Below are positions 54,316-63,430 of a stretch of DNA of 64,000 bases, in pieces. Below the pieces are notes generated by a model. That model was not told the origin of the DNA and ran no database searches. It was given only the letters and a program-made list of their open reading frames with translations. Made by a program: the position numbers and the translations under genes. Source of the stretch: Pseudoalteromonas nigrifaciens (GTDB taxonomy: Bacteria > Pseudomonadota > Gammaproteobacteria > Enterobacterales > Alteromonadaceae). Positions within the stretch are counted from its first letter, which is position 1, and the number at the start of each line of letters is the position of its first letter. The stretch is from assembly GCF_002221505.1 (NCBI RefSeq), contig NZ_CP011036.1:1364001-1428000 (forward strand), given 5' to 3'.

Positions 54316-55104
54316 TTAAAAAGTCCACTCAACATGAAGTTGTGGTACCGATTCTGTAACATTAGTGCCAAATTTGTTATGCCAATATTGCCACTCCATC
54401 CCTAGCAACAGAGTGTTTTCTTTCATTTCAAGGGCATGGCCTAAATCCCAGGTAATAATAGGCTGCGCTAAAAACCACGCACGCACATCTTGACCAAATT
54501 CATTTTCACGCTCAGCAATGTACTCAACATGGCCCTTTACATTAAACTTTTGCGTGCCGATCATAAAAGGGTAATCAAACGCAACATCAAACATCCAGCT
54601 ATTAGTTTCTATAGGTGCACCACCTTTTGCTACGCCTTCACTGTCATCAATGTAGGCAGTTACCAATGTCTGAAAAAAGTTAAAACCAGGTACATCCCAG
54701 CTTAATTTAACACCCGGTAAATATTTCATTACCTTGGCGTCTCCTGCTACGTTAATACCGGCGGTTAAACCAACATCAATTAACGCGCCTGAACCAATCT
54801 GTTGGCCGGTAATAGCTGATAGGCTAACGGTTGAATACCATTCGCCATAAAAATCACGGTCTTGAAAACCGTCTTCAAGGTCGTCTTTACTGTAATCAAT
54901 AAAGAAAAAATTATCGCCGTAATCATAACCAGATGCGTGCTGAATTGAATACACAGCGGTATCTGACTCTTGCTCTGTGAATGGATTTGTTTGCTCGCCA
55001 TAATTAATGTGTAGAGCAGTACTGCTCCAGTTAGCAGCAATAGCAGAGGTAGATAAAGCGCAAGTGCTTAAACATAAAGCGGGAAGTAATTTTTTTAGTT
55101 TCAT
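54316..55104 (-). CDS. Tsx-like outer-membrane nucleoside channel (OmpK family)
   Basis: The protein has 262 residues from the ATG at 55104, with signal peptide KLKKLLPALCLSTCALSTSAIA cut before ANWSS (given in part). The mature part is made of beta strands with aromatic ends (NFFFIDYSK, DFYGEWYSTVSL) and ends with a phenylalanine (VPQLHVEWTF), the usual outer-membrane insertion signal. The strand pattern (INYGEQ, FQDRDFYGEW, HNKFG) is that of nucleoside-specific channel-forming proteins. Substrate specificity is not deducible. Upstream is weak in ribosome-binding sequence. Confidence 0.8.
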   Translation of the reverse strand: MKLKKLLPALCLSTCALSTSAIAANWSSTALHINYGEQTNPFTEQESDTAVYSIQHASGYDYGDNFFFIDYSKDDLEDGFQDRDFYGEWYSTVSLSAITGQQIGSGALIDVGLTAGINVAGDAKVMKYLPGVKLSWDVPGFNFFQTLVTAYIDDSEGVAKGGAPIETNSWMFDVAFDYPFMIGTQKFNVKGHVEYIAERENEFGQDVRAWFLAQPIITWDLGHALEMKENTLLLGMEWQYWHNKFGTNVTESVPQLHVEWTF

Positions 55105-55172
55105 AATACTAATTAGTGTAACACGCGGGAGCGCTATTATAAGCAAAGGGGAGTGGTTTGTTAATTATTATA

Positions 55173-55213
55173 TTACTGTGTTGTAGCTTAATCACTAAGC
55201 TACAACACAGTAA
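55173..55213. repeat. 18-bp perfect inverted repeat
   Basis: TTACTGTGTTGTAGCTTA (55173-55190) and its exact complement (55196-55213), 5-nt loop. There is no T-run on either side. It follows the NhaC stop on the minus strand and precedes the Tsx-like gene. It may be a Rho-independent element without U-tract, an mRNA-stabilising hairpin or a palindromic intergenic repeat. Confidence 0.8.
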
Positions 55214-55220
55214 CGTTAAT

Positions 55221-56537
55221 TTATGCTTTATTTCTGCGCAGACAAATAACCGCAATAGCACTAAAAGCTAATATAAAACAGTAATAAGAAGAAGTTGATA
55301 CTTCCCATGGGCTAATTTTAAATGTAGCTCCAAGTAGCAATGCTTGCGCGCCATAAGGCAGTGTCCCTTGCGTTACGCAGGCAAATATATCGAGCAAACT
55401 AGCCGAGCGTTTACCAGTAATATTACCATCATCAGCAAGTTTTTTAGCAATTGGGCCGGTAACAATAATAGACACGGTATTATTAGCAATACACATATTG
55501 CTGGCCATTACTAACGCCGCTATACCGAGTTGGTCAGCCACTTTTCGATGCCACTTAGCAATCACTTTAGTAATTGCTTGGATTTTTTGCGCTATGTAAT
55601 CCAGGCCACCATTAAGGCGAATAAACTCAGAAAGACCACCTATAAACATCGACAGCAAAAATATTTCTTGCATGTCGGTAAAGCCTTTATAAATATCTTT
55701 TACAAAGCTGGCGCCTTCATAGCTACCAGTAAAGCCCATAAGTGCAGCAAAAACAATACCGCTAAGCAAAACTACAAATACGTTAAAGCCCATTACCGCA
55801 AGCACTAAAATAAAGGCATAAGGCAACACTAATAAAATGTCGTAATCTTTGGTTTCAACAACTTGTGCAGCGGGTGTTAAATATAACAACAACGCAATTG
55901 TGACAATGGCGGCCGGAATAGCTATTTTAAGGTTTTCTTTAAACTTATCTTTCATTTCACAGCCCTGAGTACGGGTGGCCGCAATAGTGGTATCTGAAAT
56001 AATCGATAAGTTATCACCAAACATCGCGCCCGATACTATAGTACCGGCCATGAGTGCTGGATCTATGCCGGTTTTAACCGACATTGCATACGCTATAGGG
56101 CCAATGGCACCAATAGTTCCCATTGAAGTACCCATGGCGGTGGAAATTACGGCGGCAATTAAAAATAATCCAGGGAGCAATAAAGAAGGTGGAATAATTG
56201 ACAAACCAGCGTTAACAACCGCATCAACGCCACCTGTGGCACCGGCAACAGCAGAAAACGCACCCGCTAATAAGTAAATTAAACACATGGTAATTATGTT
56301 GTTATTACCTACGCCTTTAATAAAGGTTTCGACGCTTTGGTTTATTGAGGTTTTATTTAAAATGAAAGCCAGAATAATGGCGGGTAAAATAGCAACAGGT
56401 GCAGGTAATTGATAAAAAGCGTAATCAACCCCTTGTGATTGTAAATATAAGCCTGAGCCTAAAAATATCGCTACAAAGGTAAGTAGGGGAAGCAAAGAAA
56501 GTATTGCTTTATTTTTGTTAAATGATGGCTGCATCAT
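55221..56537 (-). CDS. NhaC-type Na+/H+ antiporter family transporter
   Basis: The protein has 438 residues and about eleven membrane segments, with NhaC-superfamily motifs GTSMGTIGAIGPIAYAM, SGAMFGDNLSIISDTTI and a second-half repeat ASNMCIANNTVSIIVTG. Such transporters exchange Na+ for protons or move amino/organic acids; the substrate here is uncertain. Start ATG is preceded by GAGGAATATG. A structured leader with an attenuator-like hairpin lies upstream (56554-56690). Confidence 0.85.
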   Translation of the reverse strand: MMQPSFNKNKAILSLLPLLTFVAIFLGSGLYLQSQGVDYAFYQLPAPVAILPAIILAFILNKTSINQSVETFIKGVGNNNIITMCLIYLLAGAFSAVAGATGGVDAVVNAGLSIIPPSLLLPGLFLIAAVISTAMGTSMGTIGAIGPIAYAMSVKTGIDPALMAGTIVSGAMFGDNLSIISDTTIAATRTQGCEMKDKFKENLKIAIPAAIVTIALLLYLTPAAQVVETKDYDILLVLPYAFILVLAVMGFNVFVVLLSGIVFAALMGFTGSYEGASFVKDIYKGFTDMQEIFLLSMFIGGLSEFIRLNGGLDYIAQKIQAITKVIAKWHRKVADQLGIAALVMASNMCIANNTVSIIVTGPIAKKLADDGNITGKRSASLLDIFACVTQGTLPYGAQALLLGATFKISPWEVSTSSYYCFILAFSAIAVICLRRNKA

Positions 56538-56553
56538 ATTCCTCGTATTATTG

Positions 56554-56691
56554 AAAAAAGATCACAGCCAAAAACTCCTCTTTTAGCTGTGTTTAGCGAA
56601 TCCTCCACTGTACTTAAACTAGGAGACCACTGCGCCCGCAAGCCAAAGACCAAATCGACGCTGAAAAGAAGTTTAAATGTATAGACGGCTA
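56554..56691 (-). promoter_or_regulatory. Structured leader with attenuator upstream of NhaC gene
   Basis: Read on the minus strand: a TATACA -10-like element (about 56680), then a leader of some 120 nt. A first region has possible stems GCG.../...CGC and CTCC/GGAG (56602-56625). A clear terminator hairpin CACAGC...GCTGTG (56563-56591) with six Ts (56554-56559) follows, ending 17 bp before the start codon. No leader peptide ATG is present. This looks like an attenuation or riboswitch-type control, but it does not match the lysine, glycine or c-di-GMP-I riboswitch consensus as I know them. Confidence 0.5.
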
Positions 56692-56842
56692 AAGTAAACT
56701 GGTATTATTACTTAAATTAAAAGTGTGACCTGACTATTACATGCTATTTAGGTAATATCTAGCCTAGTAAATAGTGTTAATTGACCAATAGTATCTTCGC
56801 GCGAGCCACAAGGTGCTGCAAATTAAAATATTAGGTAAGGTA

Positions 56843-57646
56843 ATGACAAAAAATAAAATCGGTGTTTTTGGTGCCAACGGCAGAATGGGCTCAGCCTTAT
56901 TAGAAGCAGCAAGTACAAAAGAGCATAGTGAACTTGCAGCCGCTTATGTACGCAGTAGTTCACCGTTATTAGGCATTAATGTTAATCAACTCAACAGTGC
57001 TGCAGATAAAACAGTAACCTTTAGCGATGAAGCTAATATTACGAATGTTGATGTATTAATTGATTTTACTTTGCCAGCCGGCATGCGCACACATTTACAA
57101 ACAGCGGTTAAGCAAGGTGTCCCTATGGTAATTGGTACCACCGGGCTAAACGAAGCCGATATGACATTGCTACACGAGGCTGCAAACCATATTCCTATCG
57201 TATTTGCGCGCAATTATAGTGTGGGGGTAAATGTATTACTTAATTTAGTGCAAACAGCCGCTACAAAGTTTGGCGATGATATGGATATTGAAATTTTTGA
57301 AGCGCATCATCGCCATAAAATAGATGCGCCGTCGGGTACTGCGCTGGCCATTGGCGAAGCCATTGCAGATGCAAAAGGCTGGGATCACGACAAAGTTGCC
57401 GTATACGACCGCAGCAAAGTTGAGCAGGCTAAGTCGCAAAATGAAATTGGTTACTCGGTGCTCAGAGGCGGCGACATAGTAGGTGAACACACCGCATACT
57501 TCGCAACAATGGGCGAAAGACTCGAATTAACCCATAAAGCAAGCTCAAGAATGACCTTTGCATTAGGTGCTATAAGAGCTGCAGGCTGGTTAATAAATAA
57601 ACCCGCAGGACTTTATGATATGCAAGATGTGCTAGATTTGAAGTAG
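56843..57646 (+). CDS. dapB: 4-Hydroxy-tetrahydrodipicolinate reductase
   Basis: The protein has 267 residues from the ATG at 56843 (TAAGG upstream). The NAD(P) motif GVFGANGRMG is at the start, then IDFTLPAGM and GTTGLNEADM. The substrate signature is EAHHRHKIDAPSGTALAIGE with catalytic His and Lys. It makes tetrahydrodipicolinate in the diaminopimelate/lysine pathway in the cytosol. It precedes carAB, an arrangement common in gammaproteobacteria. Confidence 0.96.
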   Translation: MTKNKIGVFGANGRMGSALLEAASTKEHSELAAAYVRSSSPLLGINVNQLNSAADKTVTFSDEANITNVDVLIDFTLPAGMRTHLQTAVKQGVPMVIGTTGLNEADMTLLHEAANHIPIVFARNYSVGVNVLLNLVQTAATKFGDDMDIEIFEAHHRHKIDAPSGTALAIGEAIADAKGWDHDKVAVYDRSKVEQAKSQNEIGYSVLRGGDIVGEHTAYFATMGERLELTHKASSRMTFALGAIRAAGWLINKPAGLYDMQDVLDLK

Positions 57647-58006
57647 TTAACTTGTTCTTTCAGCTGTTTGGGTCTGAATAAAGGTACAAGCAGTTATTTA
57701 TTATAATTTACTAAATAGCGTTAGATCTAAAAGAAAACTTAATGTAAAATGCAGCCAATTTGCCAAAAATTAATAATCGCGTGTTTCCAATTATACCCAA
57801 GTGGCTTGAAAAAAGCAGGGTTCAGTGGGAATAAAGTCGTTTTAAGGCAAGAAAAAATGATTAAGGTTTAAAGCTCGTTATCGGCGTCATTTAACACTGT
57901 TTATAAAATAACTTTATCCACAAAAACTCGCTTTAACAATCGCCTGGGTATTGGCGGGGCGTTAAGCATTTTGCTTAGCCTCGTTTTTTACTGTTAGGAG
58001 GTTAAT
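57647..58006. other. Intergenic region before carA
   Basis: About 360 bp without a gene. A stretch at 57790-57900 (TATACCCAAGTGGCTTGAA; later CAGTG...CACTG) resembles palindromic intergenic repeats, but only one copy is in the window. The 3' part carries the attenuator-like hairpin at 57957-57989 before carA. A TATAAAAT at about 57902 could be the carA promoter -10. I see no clear ARG boxes. Confidence 0.4.
57957..57989 (+). terminator. Attenuator-like hairpin before carA
   Basis: TAAGCA (57963-57968) pairs with TGCTTA (57972-57977); the outer stem GGG(C)GT (57957-57962) pairs with GCCTC (57978-57982) with one bulge, followed by six Ts. It ends 7 bp before the AGGAGG ribosome-binding site of carA. 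Such a place suggests transcription attenuation or coupling to pyrimidine or arginine supply. Confidence 0.6.
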
Positions 58007-59143
58007 TTGACTAAATCCGCTCTGTTAGTCCTAGAAGACGGCACAGTGTTTCGCGGTACTGCAATCGGCGCTGACGGCATGTCAGTAGGTGAAGTAGTAT
58101 TCAATACGTCTATGACTGGTTATCAAGAAATTTTGACTGACCCATCATACGCGGAACAAATCGTAACTTTGACGTACCCACATATAGGTAATACGGGTAC
58201 TAATAGCGAAGACGAAGAAGCGAATCAAATATGGGCCAAAGGCCTAGTGATCCGTGATTTGCCACTGCTAGCAAGTAATTTTCGTAGCGAGCAATCGTTA
58301 GATGATTACTTAAAACAACGTAATATTTTAGGTATTGCGGACATCGACACCAGAAAGCTAACGCGTATTTTGCGTGATAAAGGCGCTCAAAACGGGTGTA
58401 TTATAGCCGGTGACGAATTAGACGAAAACAAAGCGCTTCAAGCCGCGCAAGCCTTCCCAGGCTTAAAAGGTATGGATTTAGCAAAAGTAGTCTCAACCAA
58501 GGAAATGTTTGAGTGGCGCGAATCAAGCTGGACATTAGGCGAAGGTTTTAAAACCTTAAACGCGGCTGATGAAAAGTTTCATGTTGTTGCCTACGACTTC
58601 GGTGTTAAGCGTAATATTTTACGTATGCTTGTAGATCGTGGTTGTAAATTGACTGTAGTACCAGCGCAAACCTCTGCCGCTGACGTACTAGCATTAAACC
58701 CTGATGGTATCTTTTTATCTAATGGCCCGGGCGATCCAGCACCGTGTACTTATGCCATTGATGCAATTAAAACCCATTTAGAAACCGAAATCCCTATTTT
58801 TGGTATTTGTTTAGGCCATCAATTATTAGCGCTTGCCTCAGGTGCTAAAACAGTCAAAATGAAGTTTGGCCATCATGGTGCCAACCACCCAGTTAAAGAT
58901 TTAGAACGTGATGTAGTGATGATCACCGCACAAAACCATGGTTTTGCTGCCGATGAAACTACGCTACCTGATAACCTGCGTGCTACGCACACATCGTTAT
59001 TTGACGGTACTTTGCAAGGTATTCATCGTACAGATAAGCCAGCGTTTAGCTTCCAAGGTCACCCTGAAGCAAGCCCAGGCCCGCACGATGCCGCCCCATT
59101 ATTTGATCACTTCATCGATTTGATGCAAGCGCGTAAACACTAA
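58007..59143 (+). CDS. carA: Carbamoyl-phosphate synthase small chain
   Basis: The protein has 378 residues and starts with TTG behind a perfect AGGAGG; E. coli carA also begins with TTG. The N-terminal domain ([20 protein letters not shown]) is followed by a class-I glutaminase: [16 protein letters not shown] with nucleophile cysteine about 267, and the [11 protein letters not shown] loop. It hydrolyses glutamine and passes ammonia to CarB for carbamoyl phosphate, used for arginine and pyrimidines. Confidence 0.97.
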   Translation: MTKSALLVLEDGTVFRGTAIGADGMSVGEVVFNTSMTGYQEILTDPSYAEQIVTLTYPHIGNTGTNSEDEEANQIWAKGLVIRDLPLLASNFRSEQSLDDYLKQRNILGIADIDTRKLTRILRDKGAQNGCIIAGDELDENKALQAAQAFPGLKGMDLAKVVSTKEMFEWRESSWTLGEGFKTLNAADEKFHVVAYDFGVKRNILRMLVDRGCKLTVVPAQTSAADVLALNPDGIFLSNGPGDPAPCTYAIDAIKTHLETEIPIFGICLGHQLLALASGAKTVKMKFGHHGANHPVKDLERDVVMITAQNHGFAADETTLPDNLRATHTSLFDGTLQGIHRTDKPAFSFQGHPEASPGPHDAAPLFDHFIDLMQARKH

Positions 59144-59159
59144 TTTAACCGGAGTAATA

Positions 59160-62100
59160 ATGCCAAAACGTACCGACATAAAAAGCATTCTTATCTTAGG
59201 CGCAGGCCCAATTGTTATTGGTCAGGCTTGTGAATTTGACTACTCTGGTGCACAAGCGTGTAAAGCACTGAGAGAAGAAGGCTATCGAGTTATATTAGTT
59301 AACTCAAACCCAGCAACAATTATGACTGACCCTGATATGGCAGATGCGACGTACATCGAACCAATTCACTGGGAAGTTGTAGAAAAAATTATCGAAAAAG
59401 AAAAGCCAGATGCAATCCTACCGACTATGGGTGGGCAAACAGCATTAAACTGTGCGCTTGAATTAGACAAGCACGGCGTATTGGCTAAGCACGGCGTTGA
59501 GTTAATTGGCGCAACAGCAGATGCAATCGACAAAGCAGAAAACCGCGAACGTTTCGATACAGCAATGAAAAACATTGGTTTAGAATGCCCACGTGCTGAA
59601 ATTGCTCATTCAATGGATGAAGCTAGAGACATCATTACTCGCATTGGCTTACCGTGTATTATCAGGCCTTCTTTTACTATGGGCGGCACCGGTGGTGGTG
59701 TAGCGTATAACTTAGAAGAGTTTGAAGAAATTTGTGAGCGTGGCTTAGACTTATCGCCAACGAACGAATTGCTAATTGATGAATCACTGATTGGTTGGAA
59801 AGAATACGAAACAGAAGTTGTACGTGATAAAAACGACAACTGTATTATTGTTTGTACCATTGAAAACTTTGACCCTATGGGTGTGCACACGGGTGATTCG
59901 ATCACAGTTGCACCAGCGCAAACATTAACCGACAAAGAATACCAAATTATGCGTAACGCCTCTATGGCGGTATTACGTGAAATTGGTGTTGAAACAGGCG
60001 GTTCTAACGTACAGTTCGGTATTAATCCTGAAGATGGCCGTATGGTTATCATTGAGATGAACCCACGCGTATCACGCTCATCAGCATTAGCGTCAAAAGC
60101 AACGGGTTTCCCAATTGCTAAAATTGCTGCAAAATTAGCCGTAGGCTACACACTTGACGAGCTACAAAATGATATTACTGGCGGTAAAACACCCGCGTCG
60201 TTTGAGCCGGCAATTGACTATGTAGTTACAAAAATACCTCGCTTTAACTTTGAAAAATTTGCCGGTGCGAACGACCGTTTAACCACGCAAATGAAATCAG
60301 TAGGCGAAGTAATGGCGATTGGTCGTAACCAACAAGAGTCATTACAAAAAGCATTACGTGGCCTTGAAGTGGGTGCAACTGGTTTTAACCCAATTGTGGC
60401 GCTTGACGACCCTAAAGCAAAAGAAATTATCATTCGTGAACTACGCGAGCCAGGTGCAGAGCGTATTTGGTATATTGCCGATGCAATGCGCCATGGTATG
60501 AGCGTTGAGGATGTTTACGAGCTGACAAAAGTTAACCGCTGGTTCTTAGTACAAATAGAAGACATTCTAAAAGACGAAGCAAAAATTAGCGACGTAGGCA
60601 TGGCAGGCTTAAATGCCGACTTCCTACGCAAGTTAAAGCGTAAAGGTTTTGCTGACCCACGTATTGCAGAAATTGCAGGCGTATCAGAAGCTGAAATTCG
60701 TAAAAAGCGTCATTTACTAAACATTCTACCAGTATACAAGCGTGTTGATACCTGTGCTGCAGAGTTTAGTTCAGACACAGCTTACATGTACTCAACTTAC
60801 GATGAAGAGTGTGAAGCCAACCCAACAACCCGTGACAAAATCATGGTGATTGGTGGCGGTCCTAACCGCATTGGTCAAGGCATTGAGTTTGATTATTGTT
60901 GTGTACACGCTTCGCTTGCACTGCGTGAAGACGGTTATGAAACCATTATGGTTAACTGTAACCCTGAAACGGTATCTACCGATTACGACACCTCAGATCG
61001 TTTATACTTTGAACCAATTACCCTTGAAGACGTACTAGAAATTGTACGTGTTGAAAAGCCAGTGGGTGTAATTGTGCAGTACGGTGGTCAAACACCGCTT
61101 AAATTAGCGCGTGAACTTGAAGCGAATGGCGTGCCAGTTATTGGTACATCGCCAGATGCAATAGACCGTGCAGAAGACCGCGAACGTTTTCAACAATTAG
61201 TCGAGCGTTTAAATCTACTGCAACCAGAAAACGCTACGGTAACATCAACTGAAGAAGCAATTTTAAAATCAGTTGAAATTGGCTTTCCATTAGTAGTACG
61301 TCCATCGTATGTACTAGGTGGTCGCGCCATGGAAATTGTATACGACGAGCAAGACTTACGTCGCTACATGACCGAAGCAGTACAAGCCTCAAACGAAGCA
61401 CCAGTATTACTAGACCGCTTTTTAGATAACGCGATTGAAGTTGACGTTGACGCAATTTGCGACGGCGAGCAAGTAATTATTGGCGGTATTATGGAGCACA
61501 TAGAGCAAGCGGGTGTTCACTCAGGTGACTCAGCATGTTCATTACCGGCTCACACGCTATCGCAAGAAGTACAAGATGTAATGCGCAAGCAAGTTACTGA
61601 TATGGCACTTGAACTTGGTGTTGTTGGTTTAATGAATACTCAGTTTGCTGTAAAAGATGGCTTAGTGTATTTAATTGAAGTTAACCCACGTGCTGCACGT
61701 ACCGTACCGTTTGTATCAAAAGCAACCGGTGTTGCACTTGCAAAAGTAGCTGCACGTTGTATGGCGGGTCAGTCTTTGGCAAGCCAAGGTATAACTAAAG
61801 AAGTTATTCCTCCATATTACAGCGTAAAAGAAGTTGTTTTACCATTTGCTAAGTTTCAAGGTGTGGATCCAATCCGTGGCCCTGAGATGCGTTCAACCGG
61901 TGAAGTGATGGGTGTTGGTGATACTTTCGCCGAAGCGTTCGCAAAAGCACAATTAGGTGCAAGCAATACTTTACCACGCGGTGGTCGCGCGCTATTATCC
62001 GTGCGTGATAGCGATAAGCCACGTATTGTTGAACTAGCTAGAATCATGACAGACCTTGGTTTTGAAATAGATGCAACAGGTGGTACAGCTGCTGCACTTG

Positions 62101-62378
62101 AAAATGCTGACATTGCGGTTCGCCGTGTAAATAAAGTATTTGAAGGGCGCCCGCACATTCTTGATAGAATCAAAAGTGGCGAGTATAGCTATATTGTTAA
62201 TACCACAGAAGGTCGCCAAGCGATTGAAGATTCGAAGGTGTTACGTCGTGGTGCTTTACAGCACAAAACCAACTATACTACGACCTTAAATGCGGCGTTT
62301 GCAAACTGTACAGCAAACCAAGCAGATGACCGTGGGAAGGTGACGTCAGTTCAAGAACTACACCTGCGATTGAACTAA
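59160..62378 (+). CDS. carB: Carbamoyl-phosphate synthase large chain
   Basis: The protein has 1072 residues with two homologous ATP-grasp halves. The first starts at [20 protein letters not shown], the second at [20 protein letters not shown]. Glycine-rich loops [12 protein letters not shown] and [11 protein letters not shown] and the C-terminal methylglyoxal-synthase-like allosteric domain (about 935-1072) are present. It uses two ATP to make carbamoyl phosphate from bicarbonate and ammonia supplied by CarA. It starts 16 bp after carA and forms one operon with it. Confidence 0.98.
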   Translation: MPKRTDIKSILILGAGPIVIGQACEFDYSGAQACKALREEGYRVILVNSNPATIMTDPDMADATYIEPIHWEVVEKIIEKEKPDAILPTMGGQTALNCALELDKHGVLAKHGVELIGATADAIDKAENRERFDTAMKNIGLECPRAEIAHSMDEARDIITRIGLPCIIRPSFTMGGTGGGVAYNLEEFEEICERGLDLSPTNELLIDESLIGWKEYETEVVRDKNDNCIIVCTIENFDPMGVHTGDSITVAPAQTLTDKEYQIMRNASMAVLREIGVETGGSNVQFGINPEDGRMVIIEMNPRVSRSSALASKATGFPIAKIAAKLAVGYTLDELQNDITGGKTPASFEPAIDYVVTKIPRFNFEKFAGANDRLTTQMKSVGEVMAIGRNQQESLQKALRGLEVGATGFNPIVALDDPKAKEIIIRELREPGAERIWYIADAMRHGMSVEDVYELTKVNRWFLVQIEDILKDEAKISDVGMAGLNADFLRKLKRKGFADPRIAEIAGVSEAEIRKKRHLLNILPVYKRVDTCAAEFSSDTAYMYSTYDEECEANPTTRDKIMVIGGGPNRIGQGIEFDYCCVHASLALREDGYETIMVNCNPETVSTDYDTSDRLYFEPITLEDVLEIVRVEKPVGVIVQYGGQTPLKLARELEANGVPVIGTSPDAIDRAEDRERFQQLVERLNLLQPENATVTSTEEAILKSVEIGFPLVVRPSYVLGGRAMEIVYDEQDLRRYMTEAVQASNEAPVLLDRFLDNAIEVDVDAICDGEQVIIGGIMEHIEQAGVHSGDSACSLPAHTLSQEVQDVMRKQVTDMALELGVVGLMNTQFAVKDGLVYLIEVNPRAARTVPFVSKATGVALAKVAARCMAGQSLASQGITKEVIPPYYSVKEVVLPFAKFQGVDPIRGPEMRSTGEVMGVGDTFAEAFAKAQLGASNTLPRGGRALLSVRDSDKPRIVELARIMTDLGFEIDATGGTAAALENADIAVRRVNKVFEGRPHILDRIKSGEYSYIVNTTEGRQAIEDSKVLRRGALQHKTNYTTTLNAAFANCTANQADDRGKVTSVQELHLRLN

Positions 62379-62387
62379 GGAAATGTG

Positions 62388-62413
62388 CCAAGGCCGTTAA
62401 ATTGCGGCCTTGG
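62388..62413 (+). terminator. Hairpin between carB and greA
   Basis: CCAAGGCCG and CGGCCTTGG are a perfect 9-bp inverted repeat. A T-run is missing, so it may not be a complete terminator; greA starts 19 bp further on. Confidence 0.5.
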
Positions 62414-62431
62414 GATTAAGTGAGAAAAAGT

Positions 62432-62908
62432 ATGCAAACAATTCCGATGACAGTTCGTGGTGCAGATTTACTGCGCAAAGAACTTACCGAATTAAAAACA
62501 GTTACCCGTCCTAAAATCGTCAGCGATATTGCAGTTGCACGAGAGCATGGTGACTTAAAAGAGAATGCTGAGTATCACGCTGCGCGTGAGCAACAGGGTT
62601 TTTGTGAAGGCCGAATTCAAGAAATTGAAGCTAAGCTTTCAAATGTACAAATAATTGATGTAACTAAAATGCCTAATACCGGCAAAGTTATTTTTGGTAC
62701 AACAGTTACTATTGTCAACGTTGAAACTGATGTTGAAGTTAAATACCAGATTGTTGGTGATGACGAAGCAAGTATTAAAGATAATCGTATTTCGGTTAAT
62801 TCACCGATCGCACGAGGTTTAATTGGTAAGCAAGCAGATGATGCTGTGAACATTGAAACCCCTAAAGGCACCGTTGAATACGAAATCATCGAGGTTGAGT
62901 ATATTTAA
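62432..62908 (+). CDS. greA: Transcription elongation factor GreA
   Basis: The protein has 158 residues from the ATG at 62432; a GTG at 62420 is not supported by conservation. The N-terminal coiled coil carries [20 protein letters not shown] with the acidic tip residues, followed by [15 protein letters not shown] in the FKBP-like C-terminal domain. It promotes cleavage of backtracked RNA in RNA polymerase. It follows carAB, as in E. coli relatives. A perfect terminator closes the gene. Confidence 0.97.
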   Translation: MQTIPMTVRGADLLRKELTELKTVTRPKIVSDIAVAREHGDLKENAEYHAAREQQGFCEGRIQEIEAKLSNVQIIDVTKMPNTGKVIFGTTVTIVNVETDVEVKYQIVGDDEASIKDNRISVNSPIARGLIGKQADDAVNIETPKGTVEYEIIEVEYI

Positions 62909-62929
62909 TAACTCACTTTACGTGTAAAT

Positions 62930-62961
62930 AAAAGCCAGTGTATTAATACACTGGCTTTTTT
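62930..62961. terminator. greA terminator
   Basis: AAAAGCCAGTGTA and TACACTGGCTTTT form a 13-bp stem around TTAA, followed by further Ts. Confidence 0.9.
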
Positions 62962-63430
62962 GTTTTAAAGTGTTTAAAAGTGTTAAAACAGCCCTTATAA
63001 ATTGGCCTTAAAAATTTTACTTTGTTACCATATACAGGCTGCAAATTAAGCAGTTTACTCGGAGATATTTATGAACGATACCGACCATCCCTCTAGATTG
63101 AGGGCAGAAAAATAACCCGTATTGGTATTTATCTTCTATAAATCTACCTAAGCGGTAGAGTAATTTTATTCTTTCCTATTTTTCTTCTCTCAGACACCTA
63201 GATATAAATAATGAAATTAGCCTTATTAAAGTGCTGATTATAGTTACTAGTACGCTGGTATTTTAATCAGTCATATAGTTTCATTATTTGATGGTCGTTA
63301 CCTTATGCTAATGTGTTTTACTCCTAATTAATGGCTATTAGCTAATCAGTAGTTTTAACTGTTTGAACGCCATGTTATTAATTTAAATAAAATACAATTA
63401 GCCTAGCATTAGCCAATCGGGAGATTCGCC
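62962..63430 (+). promoter_or_regulatory. Long 5' leader of the mgtE-like gene
   Basis: A promoter-like pair TTAAAA (63008-63013) and TATACA (63031-63036) with 17-bp spacer would give a transcript with about 390 nt of leader. It contains a 14-codon open frame (63071-63115), a hairpin CCCTC/GAGGG inside it (63089-63104), a hairpin CTACC/GGTAG (63147-63161) and a possible GCTAAT/ATTAGC pairing further down. No terminator with T-run is evident, so control would act on translation or by Rho. Long leaders of this type often regulate Mg2+ transporters. Confidence 0.5.
63071..63115 (+). CDS. Putative 14-residue leader peptide of mgtE-like gene
   Basis: Encodes MNDTDHPSRLRAEK with a good GGAG at 63061-63064, 6 bp before the ATG. 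The sequence is acidic and contains a proline near the start. The Mg2+-regulated leader peptide MgtL of enterobacteria is likewise short, acidic and proline-rich, and it controls mgtA. The peptide and its role are inferred; it overlaps a hairpin and stands about 315 nt before the transporter start. Confidence 0.45.
   Translation: MNDTDHPSRLRAEK

Noticed and set aside
56554..56691. Lysine riboswitch before nhaC
   Set aside because: The conserved lysine-box segments (AGAGGTGCG and the GGGGAGCC-type core) are not present.
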